DNA from: Reclinomonas americana ATCC 50394
Taxonomy: Eukaryota > Jakobida > Jakobea > Jakobida
Direction: 5' to 3'
DNA: 24,269 nucleotides
Assembly: GCA_048213135.1 (NCBI GenBank)
Contig: PS015169.1
Location: forward strand, 54,872-79,140
Shown here: piece by piece, positions 9,650 to 19,496 of the stretch
How the letters are laid out: every line of letters begins with the position of its first letter
Position numbering within the stretch: the first letter of the stretch is position 1
The notes under the pieces: model-generated
Seen by the model: only the letters and a program-made list of their open reading frames with translations
What the model was told of the DNA's origin: nothing
The model's database searches: none
Made by a program: the position numbers and the translations under genes

Positions 9650-12600
9650 CTTGTACAAATAACAAAGTCAGCGACTGCGCACAGTGAAGACGCGATTAGG
9701 AACAATAGCACTACTCACCGGTGCATGGACTCATGCAGATGCACAATCCATCAGTGCCACAGATACCGTTTCCATAGCACGTCGTGGCCGCCACACAGTT
9801 CGCATTGCACGATGCACCGTAATAGTCAGCATCGCACAGACACGTGCCGTCAGTCTTGCACGATCCGTGACCGGAGTACGTGATGCTGGGACTGCAGTTG
9901 CAGTTGGCATTGGTGTAGTCGCCAGTGCACTGGCATGAGCCGTCAATAGGGCTGAATGTGCCGTGGTAAGAGCACACAGAACATATGCTTAGATCGACAG
10001 TGTAGATCTGGCCTCCACTCACAACAGCCACCAGTTTGGTGCCGTCACTGCTGGAGGCCACTGATACCCAGTTACGGATTGAATCAAGAGAAGTCCACAT
10101 CACGCCAGAGTCGGCCGTGGTGTATATCAGACCACTGTTCACGACAGCCGTCAACTTGGAGCCGTCACTGCTGGAGGCCACCGATCGCCATTGGCGATTG
10201 GACTCGCGAGCTGTCCACGTCACACCCGAGTCAGTGGAGGTGTAGATCTGCAGACTAGTTCCGGTAGCAACGAGCTTGGTGCCGTCACTGCTAGAGGCCA
10301 CTGACAACCAGCTTTGAAAGGGGTCACGAGTCGTCCACGTCACACCAGAGTCAGTGGACGTATGCAGCCCGCCGCCGGCCGCCGCCACAGCCACAAGCTT
10401 GGTGCCGTCACTGCTGGATGCCACTCCAGTCCAGTTGCGATTGGATTCACGAGCAGTCCACGTCACACCAGAGTCAGTGGACGTGTAGATCTGACCTGGA
10501 TTCGTCACGACCACCAGCTTTATGCCGTCATCGCTGGAGGCTACTGAGTTCCAGTTGCGATTGGATTCACGAGCCACCCAACTCACGCCAGAGTCAGTGG
10601 AAGTGTAGATATGACCGCCAAGCACACCAGCCACCAGCTTTGTGCCGTCACTACTGGAGGCCACTGACAGCCACTCGCGATTGGACTCACGAGTCGTCCA
10701 AGTCACGCCAGAGTCGGTAGAAGTGTAGATCTGGCCACCGTTCACCACGGCTGCCAGCTTGGTGCCGTCACTGCTGGAGGCCACTGCAGTCCAGAATCGA
10801 TTAGAATCACGAGCAATCCATGGGCTGGTCGAGCACGACGATCCTGCGCACATCAACACAATCAGCGATCGCGCGCGCAGCGAAGGTGAATTCGGGACCA
10901 GAAGCAAACTCACGCACTCACCACTACATGGACTCGTGCAGCTGCACGTTCCATCGATGTTGCACGTTCCATGTCCAGAGCACGTGACAGTGGGACTGCA
11001 GTTGCAGCTGGCATTGGTGTAGTCGCCAGTGCACAGACAAGTGCCGTCACTCTTGCATGTTCCGTGACCAGAGCACGTCGTGGCCGCCACACAACTCACG
11101 TTGCACGAGGCACCGTAATATTCAGCGTCGCACTGGCACAGGCCGTCAGTCATGCACGCTCCGTGTCCCGAGCACGTGACGCTGGGACTGCAGTTACAGT
11201 TGGCATTGGTGTAGTTGCCAGTGCACTGACATGTGCCGTCAATGGGGCTTAATGTGCCGTGGTCAGAGCATACCGAGCAAGTGCCGAGGTTTAACGTGTA
11301 AATATTGTGACCACCCACGGCCACAAATCTTGTCCCGTCACTGCTGGAGGCGACTGACAGCCAGGTACGGATTGAATCAAGAGAAGTCCACGTCGCACCA
11401 GAGTCAGTCGACGTGTAAATTCTGTCAACATTCACCACGGCCACCAGCTTGGTGCCATCACTGCTGGAGGCCACTGCAGTCCAGAGACGACTTGAATCGC
11501 GAGCCGTCCACGTAACACCAGAGTCTGTGGACGTGTATAGCCGACCAGAATTCACCGCAGCCACAAGCTTGGTGCCATCACTGCTGGAGGTCACCGACAC
11601 CCACACGCGACCGGAATCGCGAGCTGTCCACGTCACGCCAGAGTCAGTGGACGTGTAGATCTGACCGTTGTTAGTAACAGCAGCCACCAGCTTGGTACCG
11701 TCACTGCTGGAGGCTACCGACACCCACGCGCGACTAGAAGCGCGAGCTGTCCAAATCACGCCTGAGTCAGCAGACGTGTAAATATTTCCAGGATTCGCAA
11801 CAGCCACCAGCTTTATTCCGTCGCTGCTAGATGCCACTGCAGTCCAGTTACGACCAGCATCACGAGCCGTCCAAATCACGCCAGAGTCAGCAGACGTGTA
11901 AATATTACCAGGATTCACAACAGCCACCAGCTTGGTTCCGTCACTGCTAGATGCCACTGCAGTCCACACGCGACTTGAATCGCGAGCCATCCACGTCACA
12001 CCTGCGTCAGCAGACGTGAAAATATTACCAGGCTTCACAACAGCCACCAGCTTGGCTCCGTCAACACTCGAGGCCACTGCAATCCAGTTGCGACTCGAAT
12101 CACGAACAACGGAAGAGCTGACTGCGCACGAAGGCCCTGTGTACGATTACAATATCAGCGACAGCGCACGACGAACTCACTGACAGGACCAACTGCACCA
12201 CTCACCAGTGCACGGACTCGCGCAGATGCACGAACCGTCGGAGCCACAGGTACCGTGTCCAGAGCACTTGGCAGTGGGACTGCAGTTGCACCTGGCGTTG
12301 GCGTAGTCGCCCGTGCACTGGCATGTGCCGTCAGCCTTGCATGTTCCGTTGCCAGAGCACGTCGTAGCTGCCAAACAGTTCACAGTGCACAAGGCACCGT
12401 AGTAGTCAGCGTCGCACAGGCACGTTCCATCGATGTTGCACGTTCCACGTCCAGAACAGGTGGTGGCGGGACTGCAGTTCACATTACACGATCCTCCATG
12501 ATAGTCAACATCACAATGGCACGCGCCATCAATGTTGCAAGTTCCATGTCCAGAGCACGTGACAGTGGGACTGCAGTTGCAACTGGCATTGGTGTAGTCG

Positions 12601-15600
12601 CCCGTGCACTGGCAAGTGGCGTCACTCTTGCACAATCCGTTGCCAGAGCACGTCGTGGCTGCCACACAGTTCTCAGTGCACGAGGCGCCGTAGTAGTCAG
12701 CGTCGCACTGGCATGTGCCGTCAGTTTTGCAAGTTCCGTGACCAGAACAGGTGGTAGCGGGACTGCAGTTCACATTACACGATCCTCCATAATAGTCAGC
12801 ATCACAATGGCACGCGCCATCAATGTTGCAAGTTCCGTGACCAGAGCACGTGGCAGTAGGACTGCAGTTGCAGCTAGTGTTGGTGTAGTCGCCATTGCAC
12901 TGGCATGTACCGTCATTCTTGCACATTCCGTTACCAGAGCACGTCGTGGCTGCCACACAATTCACAGTGCACGAGGCACCGTAATAGTCAGCGTCGCACT
13001 GGCACGTTCCATCGATGTTGCACGTTCCATTGCCGGAGCACGTCGTAGCAGCCACACAGTTCACAGTGCACGAGGCACCATAGTAGTCAGCGTCGCACTG
13101 GCACGTTCCATCAACATTGCATGTTCCGTGACCAGAGCACGTGACAGTGGGACTGCAGTTGCAGCTGGCATTGGTGTAGTTGCCAGCGCACTGGCATGTG
13201 CCGTCAGCCTTGCATGTTCCGTGACCGGAGCACGTGGTGGTGGGACTGCAGTTGCAGTTAGCATTGGTGTAGTCGCCCGTGCACAGGCATGTTCCATCAA
13301 CATTGCATGTTCCGTGACCAGAGCACGTGACAGTGGGACTGCAGTTGCAGCTGGCGTTGGTGTACTCGCCAGTGCACAGACACGCGCCGTCACTCTGGCA
13401 CGTTCCGTGACCGGAGCACGTGGTGGCCACCACACAGTTCACATTGCACGATCCTCCATAATAGTCAGCGTCGCACTGGCACGTGCCATCGATATTGCAT
13501 GTTCCGTGACCGGAGCACGTGGTGACCGGATCGCACGACGACTCACACGTGCCGAGCGCACAGCTACCAGAGCAGCAGTCACCACCAGTCGAGCACGCAC
13601 CACCCAATGCCAAGCAACCGCATCGCGCTGTACCGTTCGCCTCAAAGCACTCGCGACCCTCGGCACACTGCGCGACGATCTGAGTGGTGCCATAGACACA
13701 GCTCAGCAACTCACGTCGATTCAGTGAGCACGTCGTGGTGCCGTCTGGCAGCGTGCACACGCCGCAGTCGGAACCACTGTAGCCGGCGGGGCACGAGATT
13801 GGCGCGCCTTGCGCCGCACGACCAGTTGCCACCCACGTCACGTACTCCACGTCCAACGCATCCGCCCCGCTGGCGTTGAAAGAGATCGCCGTCACATAGT
13901 CCTCGTTGCCGAGGCGCTTGGTGGTGAACTGGAGCGACTGCTGATCGATGCGGTTCTGCACAATGACTGCCGACGACTTCCACCCACGCAGGAACAGCTG
14001 CACGCTGATGGTCGCACGTAGCAGACCATTGGGGGTCGACGCCGTCACCAAACTGGCTGTCTTTGTCACTGTACTGCTGGTGTGTGTTGTTTCTGCACCA
14101 CAAAACAATGGGTCAACAAAGAATAACATGGTGCGCAGCGTCTCAAAAAAAAGAGAGAGGGGAAAAGGTGATCGCACCACCCGAAAGCATGACAAATCCA
14201 CTGTTGTTGGTGCTGTCGGTGCGCGCCGGTGCCACAGCAAAGCGCGCACACACCGCCCCCATGCGTGAGTCGCCGCTCACCGTCCCCTTGACGACAAAAC
14301 TCGACCGCGAGGCTGAGCTGCTTGTCACCGAAAAGTTGTCGCCGCGAACGCGACCATCGTCACTATCACTCGACTGCCGCATCGACAGCACACCAATGAC
14401 GGCCACCGGAATGGTTGGCACCGATGCAAACTGGTACGTAGACGACACACTCAACAGCTACGAACCGTCAGCGGGTCAATCAACACGATTGCACACAACC
14501 GCATCGCACGACCAAACCACGCAACAGTCGAACTGCTCTTGTTCACCGCATCCGACAACCACGACTTGCTCGTCAGCGTGCGCTGACCATCCACTGACAG
14601 AGCATTCGTCTGGTGCACGTAGTACGCCAGGTAGCCTGCAGGCGAATGATGAGTCACACTTCCTCTCACACGTCTCCTCCGCCACCTAACATCGCCAGTG
14701 AACGCAACTCAGCGTGATGGTGGGTCCCGGTCGGCCGTCCGTGGACACACCATAGCAACGAGTCGACAGCCTGACCACAGTGATCTCGGGCTCCGCGCAA
14801 AATGCAAACGTGCCGTCAGTCGGCTCGTTGGCCAGAGTGGAGATGCTCCCATCGATCTGACTGCCGACACTGGAGAAGCCGAGCAACACGCGCGGACGGC
14901 GAAAGAACTCGCGAGCAAACGTGAACTGAATCGTGCTTGTCGTCACCGCCAGCGGCGACACGATTGGCTTGGCCTTGAGATTAGCGGCCAACGGAGTCCG
15001 TGAGGGCGTCGGACCGCTCGTGCTAAGACCACCGTCCGTCATGAAGCCAGAGGTGAACGACTCCTCCGCCGACACGTACGGTCCATTGTTGGCCGCCACA
15101 CACAGCCTGTAGGCACCGCCGCCGCTCGACTCGTTCGGTGTTATGGTCGCGCGGAACACGCGGCAGCCAGTCGCAAAATGGCAGGTATCGGCGCCACCGC
15201 GCAAAAACACTGCGCCGACACTGCCCGTCAGCGTCGAGTAGTCTGACAGAGTGGCGCAATCGACGCCGGCCGGCACCAGCTTGAAGCTCGTACAGTCGGT
15301 GAGGTTATCAGCGGCGGAGCCAATGACAATCGAGTTGGCGATGCCGTACTTGAGCACGGGCGGTGCAGCAAAGGAGATAACCGGCGCCGATGAAGCGGCG
15401 GTGACGATGATCGGGACAGCCTGCAGGCGGTACACAGAGGTGCCACCAGCCTGGAACCTGGAGGTGGCGAGAAAAAGGGCAGGGTGAATGAGAGAGAGAG
15501 AGAAAAGTAGTGGAGAGAAAAACAGCGAAGAGTTCTTTGGTGACGATCAAACGCCATCCATCAGTCAAGAAGATGCCACAAGGCCAGTGCCTCTCTCTGC

Positions 15601-16407
15601 CACCCCCCGCGCCAACGCAACTTGCCACACAGATAGTACACGCCCGGTGTCACCAGCGTGCACGAGCCTGCGGCCGTCACACCCAGCGCACCCTGTGCGA
15701 ACAATGCACCAGTGGCCACCGAGAACACAGCTTGGAGACCAGACGGATCGCTGGTTTGCAGTGTGGCGCTCGAGTTTGGTGCCGCCACTCCACTGCAATC
15801 CACAGCCGAGTACAGGCCAAACGCACCACCAGCACCCAGTTCACGATTGGCAAAGTGCTGACCAGTCACCGTCAGCCGATAGTTGGCGAGTCCGTTCACC
15901 ACCAGTGGCGTATTGCTTCTGCCGACGGTGTCTGTGAAAGAGAGAAGGAGAGGCAGAGAGGGAGAGGGAGAGGGAGGGAGGGAGAGAGCAAGTGAGTGAT
16001 GATAATGTGGAGGGCCGGCAACGCATGTGTGTGTGTGTGTGTGTGTGCGTGCGTGGGTTGTGACGACGCAACAGACAAACACAGTGGCCACAAACTCGTC
16101 GCCAGTGGCGGCGCCCGCACCATCCACATCGATGCACAAGTATCGCTCACCACCGTTGCCATCACCCGATGCATCTAAGGTGAGAGAGGCAGCAGAGATG
16201 GTGCTGGAGTTGACGACAGTGGTCGGCGATGTGCCAGTGCACGAGCGGTCGAGGAAGAGAGTGGCAGTGGAGACAGTCGACCAGGCAATCGCCGAGCCAG
16301 TGACGGCGATGTCGACGATCTGGCCAGCGGTGCCGGCCTTGATGGCGATGTTGCTCGGAGAGATGACTGCTGCACAGAAGAGAAAGGAGACATGCACACA
16401 CACACGC

Positions 16408-16467
<60 letters not shown>

Positions 16468-17033
16468 CAACAAACAACAACAACAACTAACGTCGCGACN
16501 NNNNNNNNNNNNNNNNNNNNNNNNNNNNNNNNNNNNNNNNNNNNNNNNNNNNNNNNNNNNNNNNNNNNNNNNNNNNNNNNNNNNNNNNNNNNNNNNNNNN
16601 NNNNNNNNNNNNNNNNNNNNNNNNNNNNNNNNNNNNNNNNNNNNNNNNNNNNNNNNNNNNNNNNNNNNNNNNNNNNNNNNNNNNNNNNNNNNNNNNNNNN
16701 NNNNNNNNNNNNNNNNNNNTTGTTTGCAGTCACTGAGTCTCTCTGCGCTTTCTTCTTCTTCTTGTTTGTTTATCTGTGTTTGTCTCTTTGTCTCTTTTGC
16801 TTTGATTGATATCTGTCGAGTGGCCACGTGTGTGCACCTTGGCCGTGATTGCTATTTTCGTGCTTGGCAATGGGCACGGCCTTCTTTCGCAGTGAGGGGC
16901 CGGGCGATGGAGGCGATCAGTGTTGCGTACATAAGAGAGAGAAAGAAGGAGAGAACAGGAGAGAGCAGGTCAGAGAATGAGAAAGAGACTTGACTGAAAC
17001 ACAATCAAGCACACACTCCCACACACTCACTCA

Positions 17034-17100
<67 letters not shown>

Positions 17101-17363
17101 CAACAACAACAACAAATTCGCGCGCAAATGAGTTATATAATTATGCTGTTTTAGAAACGTTACACATCGCGACAAGTCACGCGTGCACAGAGCCTCGAAA
17201 GGAAGACGATCTAAAGGAGAGTGGCAAGATACAGCACAACGCAACAAGCAGGCTTTGGCACTTGCATGGCTGACACAGTGGTCGCGGGTGCCATAATGGC
17301 CATGGCCACCAGCAGCGCGACAAGCACACTTGTCCATGCTGCGGTTGTCATTGTCACTCGCAT
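8778..17363 (-). CDS. secreted EGF-like / Asp-box beta-propeller repeat protein, about 2306 aa
   Basis: Exons in gene order: 17246-17363, 16073-16369, 15622-15931, 14709-15457, 14526-14635, 14178-14430, 12206-14092, 10922-12121, 9719-10843, 8778-9649. Summed phases stay open for 6921 nt including the stop. Layout: signal peptide (residues 1-32), beta-rich domains with repeated Y-x-LC motifs (about 40-710), cysteine-rich knot (about 710-800), 14 EGF-like modules (about 800-1241), propeller 1, 4 EGF, propeller 2, 3 EGF, propeller 3, stop at ICSLL. There is no C-terminal membrane helix, so secretion is inferred. The start is taken at 17363 because it is followed at once by a typical signal sequence; an in-frame ATG at 17462 would place 33 residues before it. 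The N gap lies inside intron 1. Phases of exons 1 and 2 match without extra coding sequence. No orthologue is recognised; ligand binding or adhesion is inference from the module types. Confidence 0.88.
9719..9982 (-). repeat. EGF cluster of three between propellers 2 and 3
   Basis: CSVCSYHGTFSPIDGSCQC, then a module reading ITYSGHGSCKTDGTCLC whose first cysteine is tyrosine, then CYGNGICGTDGLCIC ending MSPCTG at a phase-1 GTGAGT donor (9713-9718). Confidence 0.88.
9983..10843 (-). repeat. Asp-box array 2: seven units
   Basis: Again seven units (FWTAVA, EWLSVA, NWNSVA, NWTGVA, SWLSVA, QWRSVA, NWVSVA starts) and six Asp boxes. The last unit reads GGQIYTVDLSIC. The half unit SPWIARDSNR precedes the first. 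Confidence 0.9.
10922..11279 (-). repeat. EGF cluster of four between propellers 1 and 2
   Basis: Modules begin CSVCSDHGTLSPIDGTCQC, then CSGHGACMTDGLCQC, CSGHGTCKSDGTCLC and CSGHGTCNIDGTCSC, ending TSPCSG exactly at a phase-1 donor (GTGAGT, 10916-10921). Confidence 0.9.
11280..12121 (-). repeat. Asp-box array 1: seven units, predicted seven-bladed propeller
   Basis: Seven tandem units of about 41 residues (123 bp) with the pattern W-x-(A/S)-V-ASSSDG-TK-LVAVV...IYTS-x-DSG-x-x-W. S-x-D-x-G-x-x-W is the Asp-box (BNR) turn. Six units have it; the seventh ends HNIYTLNLGTC without it. A half unit (SSVVRDSSRNW) precedes the first, as expected if the N-terminal strand closes the last blade. Confidence 0.9.
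12206..13530 (-). repeat. array of 14 EGF-like modules in one exon
   Basis: Fourteen modules of 30-33 residues with the pattern C-SG(H/N)G-x-C-xxDG-x-C-x-C, six cysteines each. Two subtypes are clear by their second half: DADYYGASCxxNC and TGDYTNASCNC. In order they run A,B,B,B,A,A,B,A,A,B,A,A,B and a shortened last module ending ICASPCTG. The units are very similar at DNA level, which suggests recent duplication or gene conversion. They resemble tenascin-type EGF repeats. Confidence 0.93.
14093..16369 (-). CDS. N-terminal beta-rich region (exons 2-6 with introns)
   Basis: The protein here is rich in Val, Thr, Ser and Gly, with alternating hydrophobics as in Ig-like or TIG-like beta sandwiches. 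Three roughly 110-residue stretches each contain the motif Y-(L/R)-LC near their end (RYLCIDVDG, YYLCGKF, YRLCVAANN), followed by a beta strand. That suggests a repeated domain. Further on, FAREFFRRPRVLLGFSS and a similar FLRGWKSSAVIVQ may form another related pair. No named domain is assigned. Confidence 0.6.
16393..16466. repeat. CA microsatellite in intron 1 of the EGF/propeller gene
   Basis: Nearly uninterrupted CA dinucleotides, followed by a CAA-rich stretch and then the N gap. Confidence 0.97.
16500..16719. other. assembly gap (220 N)
   Basis: Lies within intron 1 (16370-17245) of the EGF/propeller gene, next to the CA microsatellite. The flanks share no sequence. A symmetrical (phase 1-1) exon hidden here cannot be excluded. 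Confidence 0.95.
16720..17245 (-). other. rest of intron 1, with second CA microsatellite
   Basis: CA repeat at 17035-17097, GA-rich at 16934-16990 and CTT-rich at 16745-16800. No coding sequence was recognised. The intron starts at GTTGCGT (17239-17245). Confidence 0.7.
17246..17363 (-). CDS. exon 1: signal peptide of the EGF/propeller protein
   Basis: Encodes MRVTMTTAAW, then the hydrophobic core TSVLVALLVAMAIMAPATT, then a VSA|MQ cleavage-like site. It ends in phase 1 at GTTGCGT. Joining to the acceptor at 16369 gives ...PKPA-S-VISPSN in frame. Confidence 0.85.
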
Positions 17364-18594
17364 GCTTGATTGCACTCCTTTGAGTATCTGCGTCGTAATG
17401 CGGCGTAAGAAACAGAGTGTGCGCGCAAGACAAAAATGTGCAAGCGGAAATGCGCGACACACAAGAAAAAAGTGCGCCCCTTGCCAGTGCCTTCCACCCC
17501 CTCTTCGTGCACACAGTTGGCAAGAACGTGCGTGTGTGCGTGTGTGTGCTGTGCATGTGTGTGTGTGTGGAAAGCGCGCGCAGCGCGCGGAGTTTCAACA
17601 ATTTTGTTGTGCGCGCGCAGCACATGCACGCTGCTGCCTTTCTCGAGCTCACCTTATGAGCACGCACAGAGAGACAGACTGCTGCGATCTTGTCGTATAC
17701 AAGCACGGTTCTGTGAAACAAAAAGAGAGCGACAACTGTGTTTGTTGTGTGTGCTCTCACGCGCGCAGATAAGAAATCAATAAGAAGGTTTGCTTTGCCA
17801 AACTGGGATGGATGGTATTGTCTCATCTACCACCTCCAGTCAATCGGCCACGGCCAGCAAACGTGGAGGTATAGGTTTGGTTCGCGGAGATGCCACCTTT
17901 CACGACACAAGACTGTCACTGTCGACAAGGATGTTGCCACAGACCTTGTTGCTCTGTGGGTCCGGACACGCACGGATTTGAGTCCCTTATTGGGAATGCC
18001 GGCAGGCAGACAAGTGAGACGAGGTGCTGTGCTACCACCAGACCTCGAGCAGCTCGTGTGTGCACTGTGTATGCACGCAGCGCAGCGAGTGCGTCGTGCG
18101 CGCAGACTGGTTGTCACGATCGCGCTTGTTTCTTGCTAATGCACATGCATGAATGATGATGAGGCACACATGCACACTTCTCTGTGGTGCTTAACTCGAG
18201 CAAGACCATTGCCAACGACACTGCTGAGCAGATCCCTCGCAGAGTATGACCATACTTAGAAATACGATGAGAGTCCCCAACGGCACACATACGACAACAA
18301 AGGCGCTCCATGTTGTCACCCAACACCTCCCTTGTGCTGTAAGAGGCAGAACCGAAGCACTGCTGTGGGCATCACACTGTAAAAAAGGTCTGCGAAGAGG
18401 TGCAGCTGCAGTGTTCGGATCCGGTTTCAAGTTATGCATGCATATTTCCGTGCTCAGTCTCACTTGCACGAAGGAGTGAGTGGTTGCCAGGGAAAGAGGG
18501 CGAGCAAGGCAACTGGTGAAAGCTCCGAGCTCTGTGCTGGACACTTACACTCTCCTTCCACCACCCAAACCACCGCCTGTCTCTCTATAGCGCA
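17364..18594. other. intergenic: 5' flank of the EGF/propeller gene and 3' flank of eIF2B epsilon
   Basis: About 1.2 kb with CG/GT-rich repeats at 17525-17625, otherwise ordinary composition. I searched both strands for exons, tRNA, 5S and snRNA signatures and found none that hold. The open frames up to 139 codons have no recognisable similarity. Confidence 0.6.
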
Positions 18595-19163
18595 CTACTC
18601 AACCTCCTCCTCCTCCTCCTCCTCCTCCTCATCATCATCATCATCCTCCTCCTCACTCTCCGCCTCCTTTAGCCACTCGACAAACTTCTTGGCCTGCACA
18701 CAACTGTGTGAGCAGCAAAGTCTCACAACAGCAAACAACAATACAAAGAAAGACACCTTGGCCAAGTACACCGCCGCCTTGTCATCCTCCGTGGTCTCCA
18801 CTCGATGCGCCCAGTCGAGAATCGACTCCTCCGAGCAAATGTCGCTATCGTAGAGCTGCTTGACGATAAAGGCGAACATTTGGTTGCTCATCTTGGCGCC
18901 CTCGCTCACGTCGTTGCCCATTTCGCCGCTGCAGTATTCCTGCTCGATGAACGAGGAGAAGTTAAGCAGCGAGAGCACAGAGAATGCATTATTTTTTGCA
19001 GTTGACAGGCACTGCTGCTCTTACGAAACCACTCACTCTCAGTATCTCTCTCCCAGGCTCTCTCATTTTCTCTCAGTCTCTCTCATTCTCAGTGTTTCTT
19101 AGTCTATCAATCTAAATTTCTCTCAGTCTCTCTCTCTTTCTCTTATCTCATCCTCAGTCCCTC

Positions 19164-19196
<33 letters not shown>

Positions 19197-19396
19197 CATC
19201 TTCACTCAGTTTCTATCTTTTTCTCAGTCTTCCTTAGTCTGTCAATCTCAATCTCAATCTCTCTCTCTCTCTCATCTTCACTCAGTCTCTCTCTCTTTCT
19301 CAGTCTTTCACTGTCCCTCTCTGGCTGTCTCCCTCTCCCTATTTTCTCGTCTTCACTCAGTCTCCCTTTCTCTCTCTCTCTTCTCTCGTCTTCACT

Positions 19397-19434
<38 letters not shown>

Positions 19435-19454
19435 CTTTGTACTGTCCCTCTCTG

Positions 19455-19496
<42 letters not shown>

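Noticed and set aside
8778-12121. CRISPR-like or satellite array of 123-bp repeats
   Set aside because: The period is a multiple of three, the frame stays open, and the unit codes an Asp-box blade. This is a coding repeat in a eukaryotic gene.
12255-13727. 490-codon open frame on the plus strand opposite the EGF array
   Set aside because: It mirrors the EGF repeats on the minus strand, is made of the same low-complexity Arg/Ala/Val unit, and begins and ends without any recognisable domain. The minus-strand frame has conserved cysteines and correct splice phases.
17364-17462. Upstream in-frame ATG giving a 33-residue N-terminal extension of the secreted protein
   Set aside because: The extension would bury the signal peptide. 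The internal ATG at 17363 is directly followed by a standard signal sequence.
17971-17986. tRNA T-arm-like GGATTTGAGTCCC
   Set aside because: No matching A box, anticodon arm or acceptor stem could be laid out around it on this strand.
18191-18544. 117-codon minus-strand frame with a membrane-helix-like stretch
   Set aside because: No recognisable similarity, no upstream or downstream exon context, and composition like the surrounding intergenic DNA.
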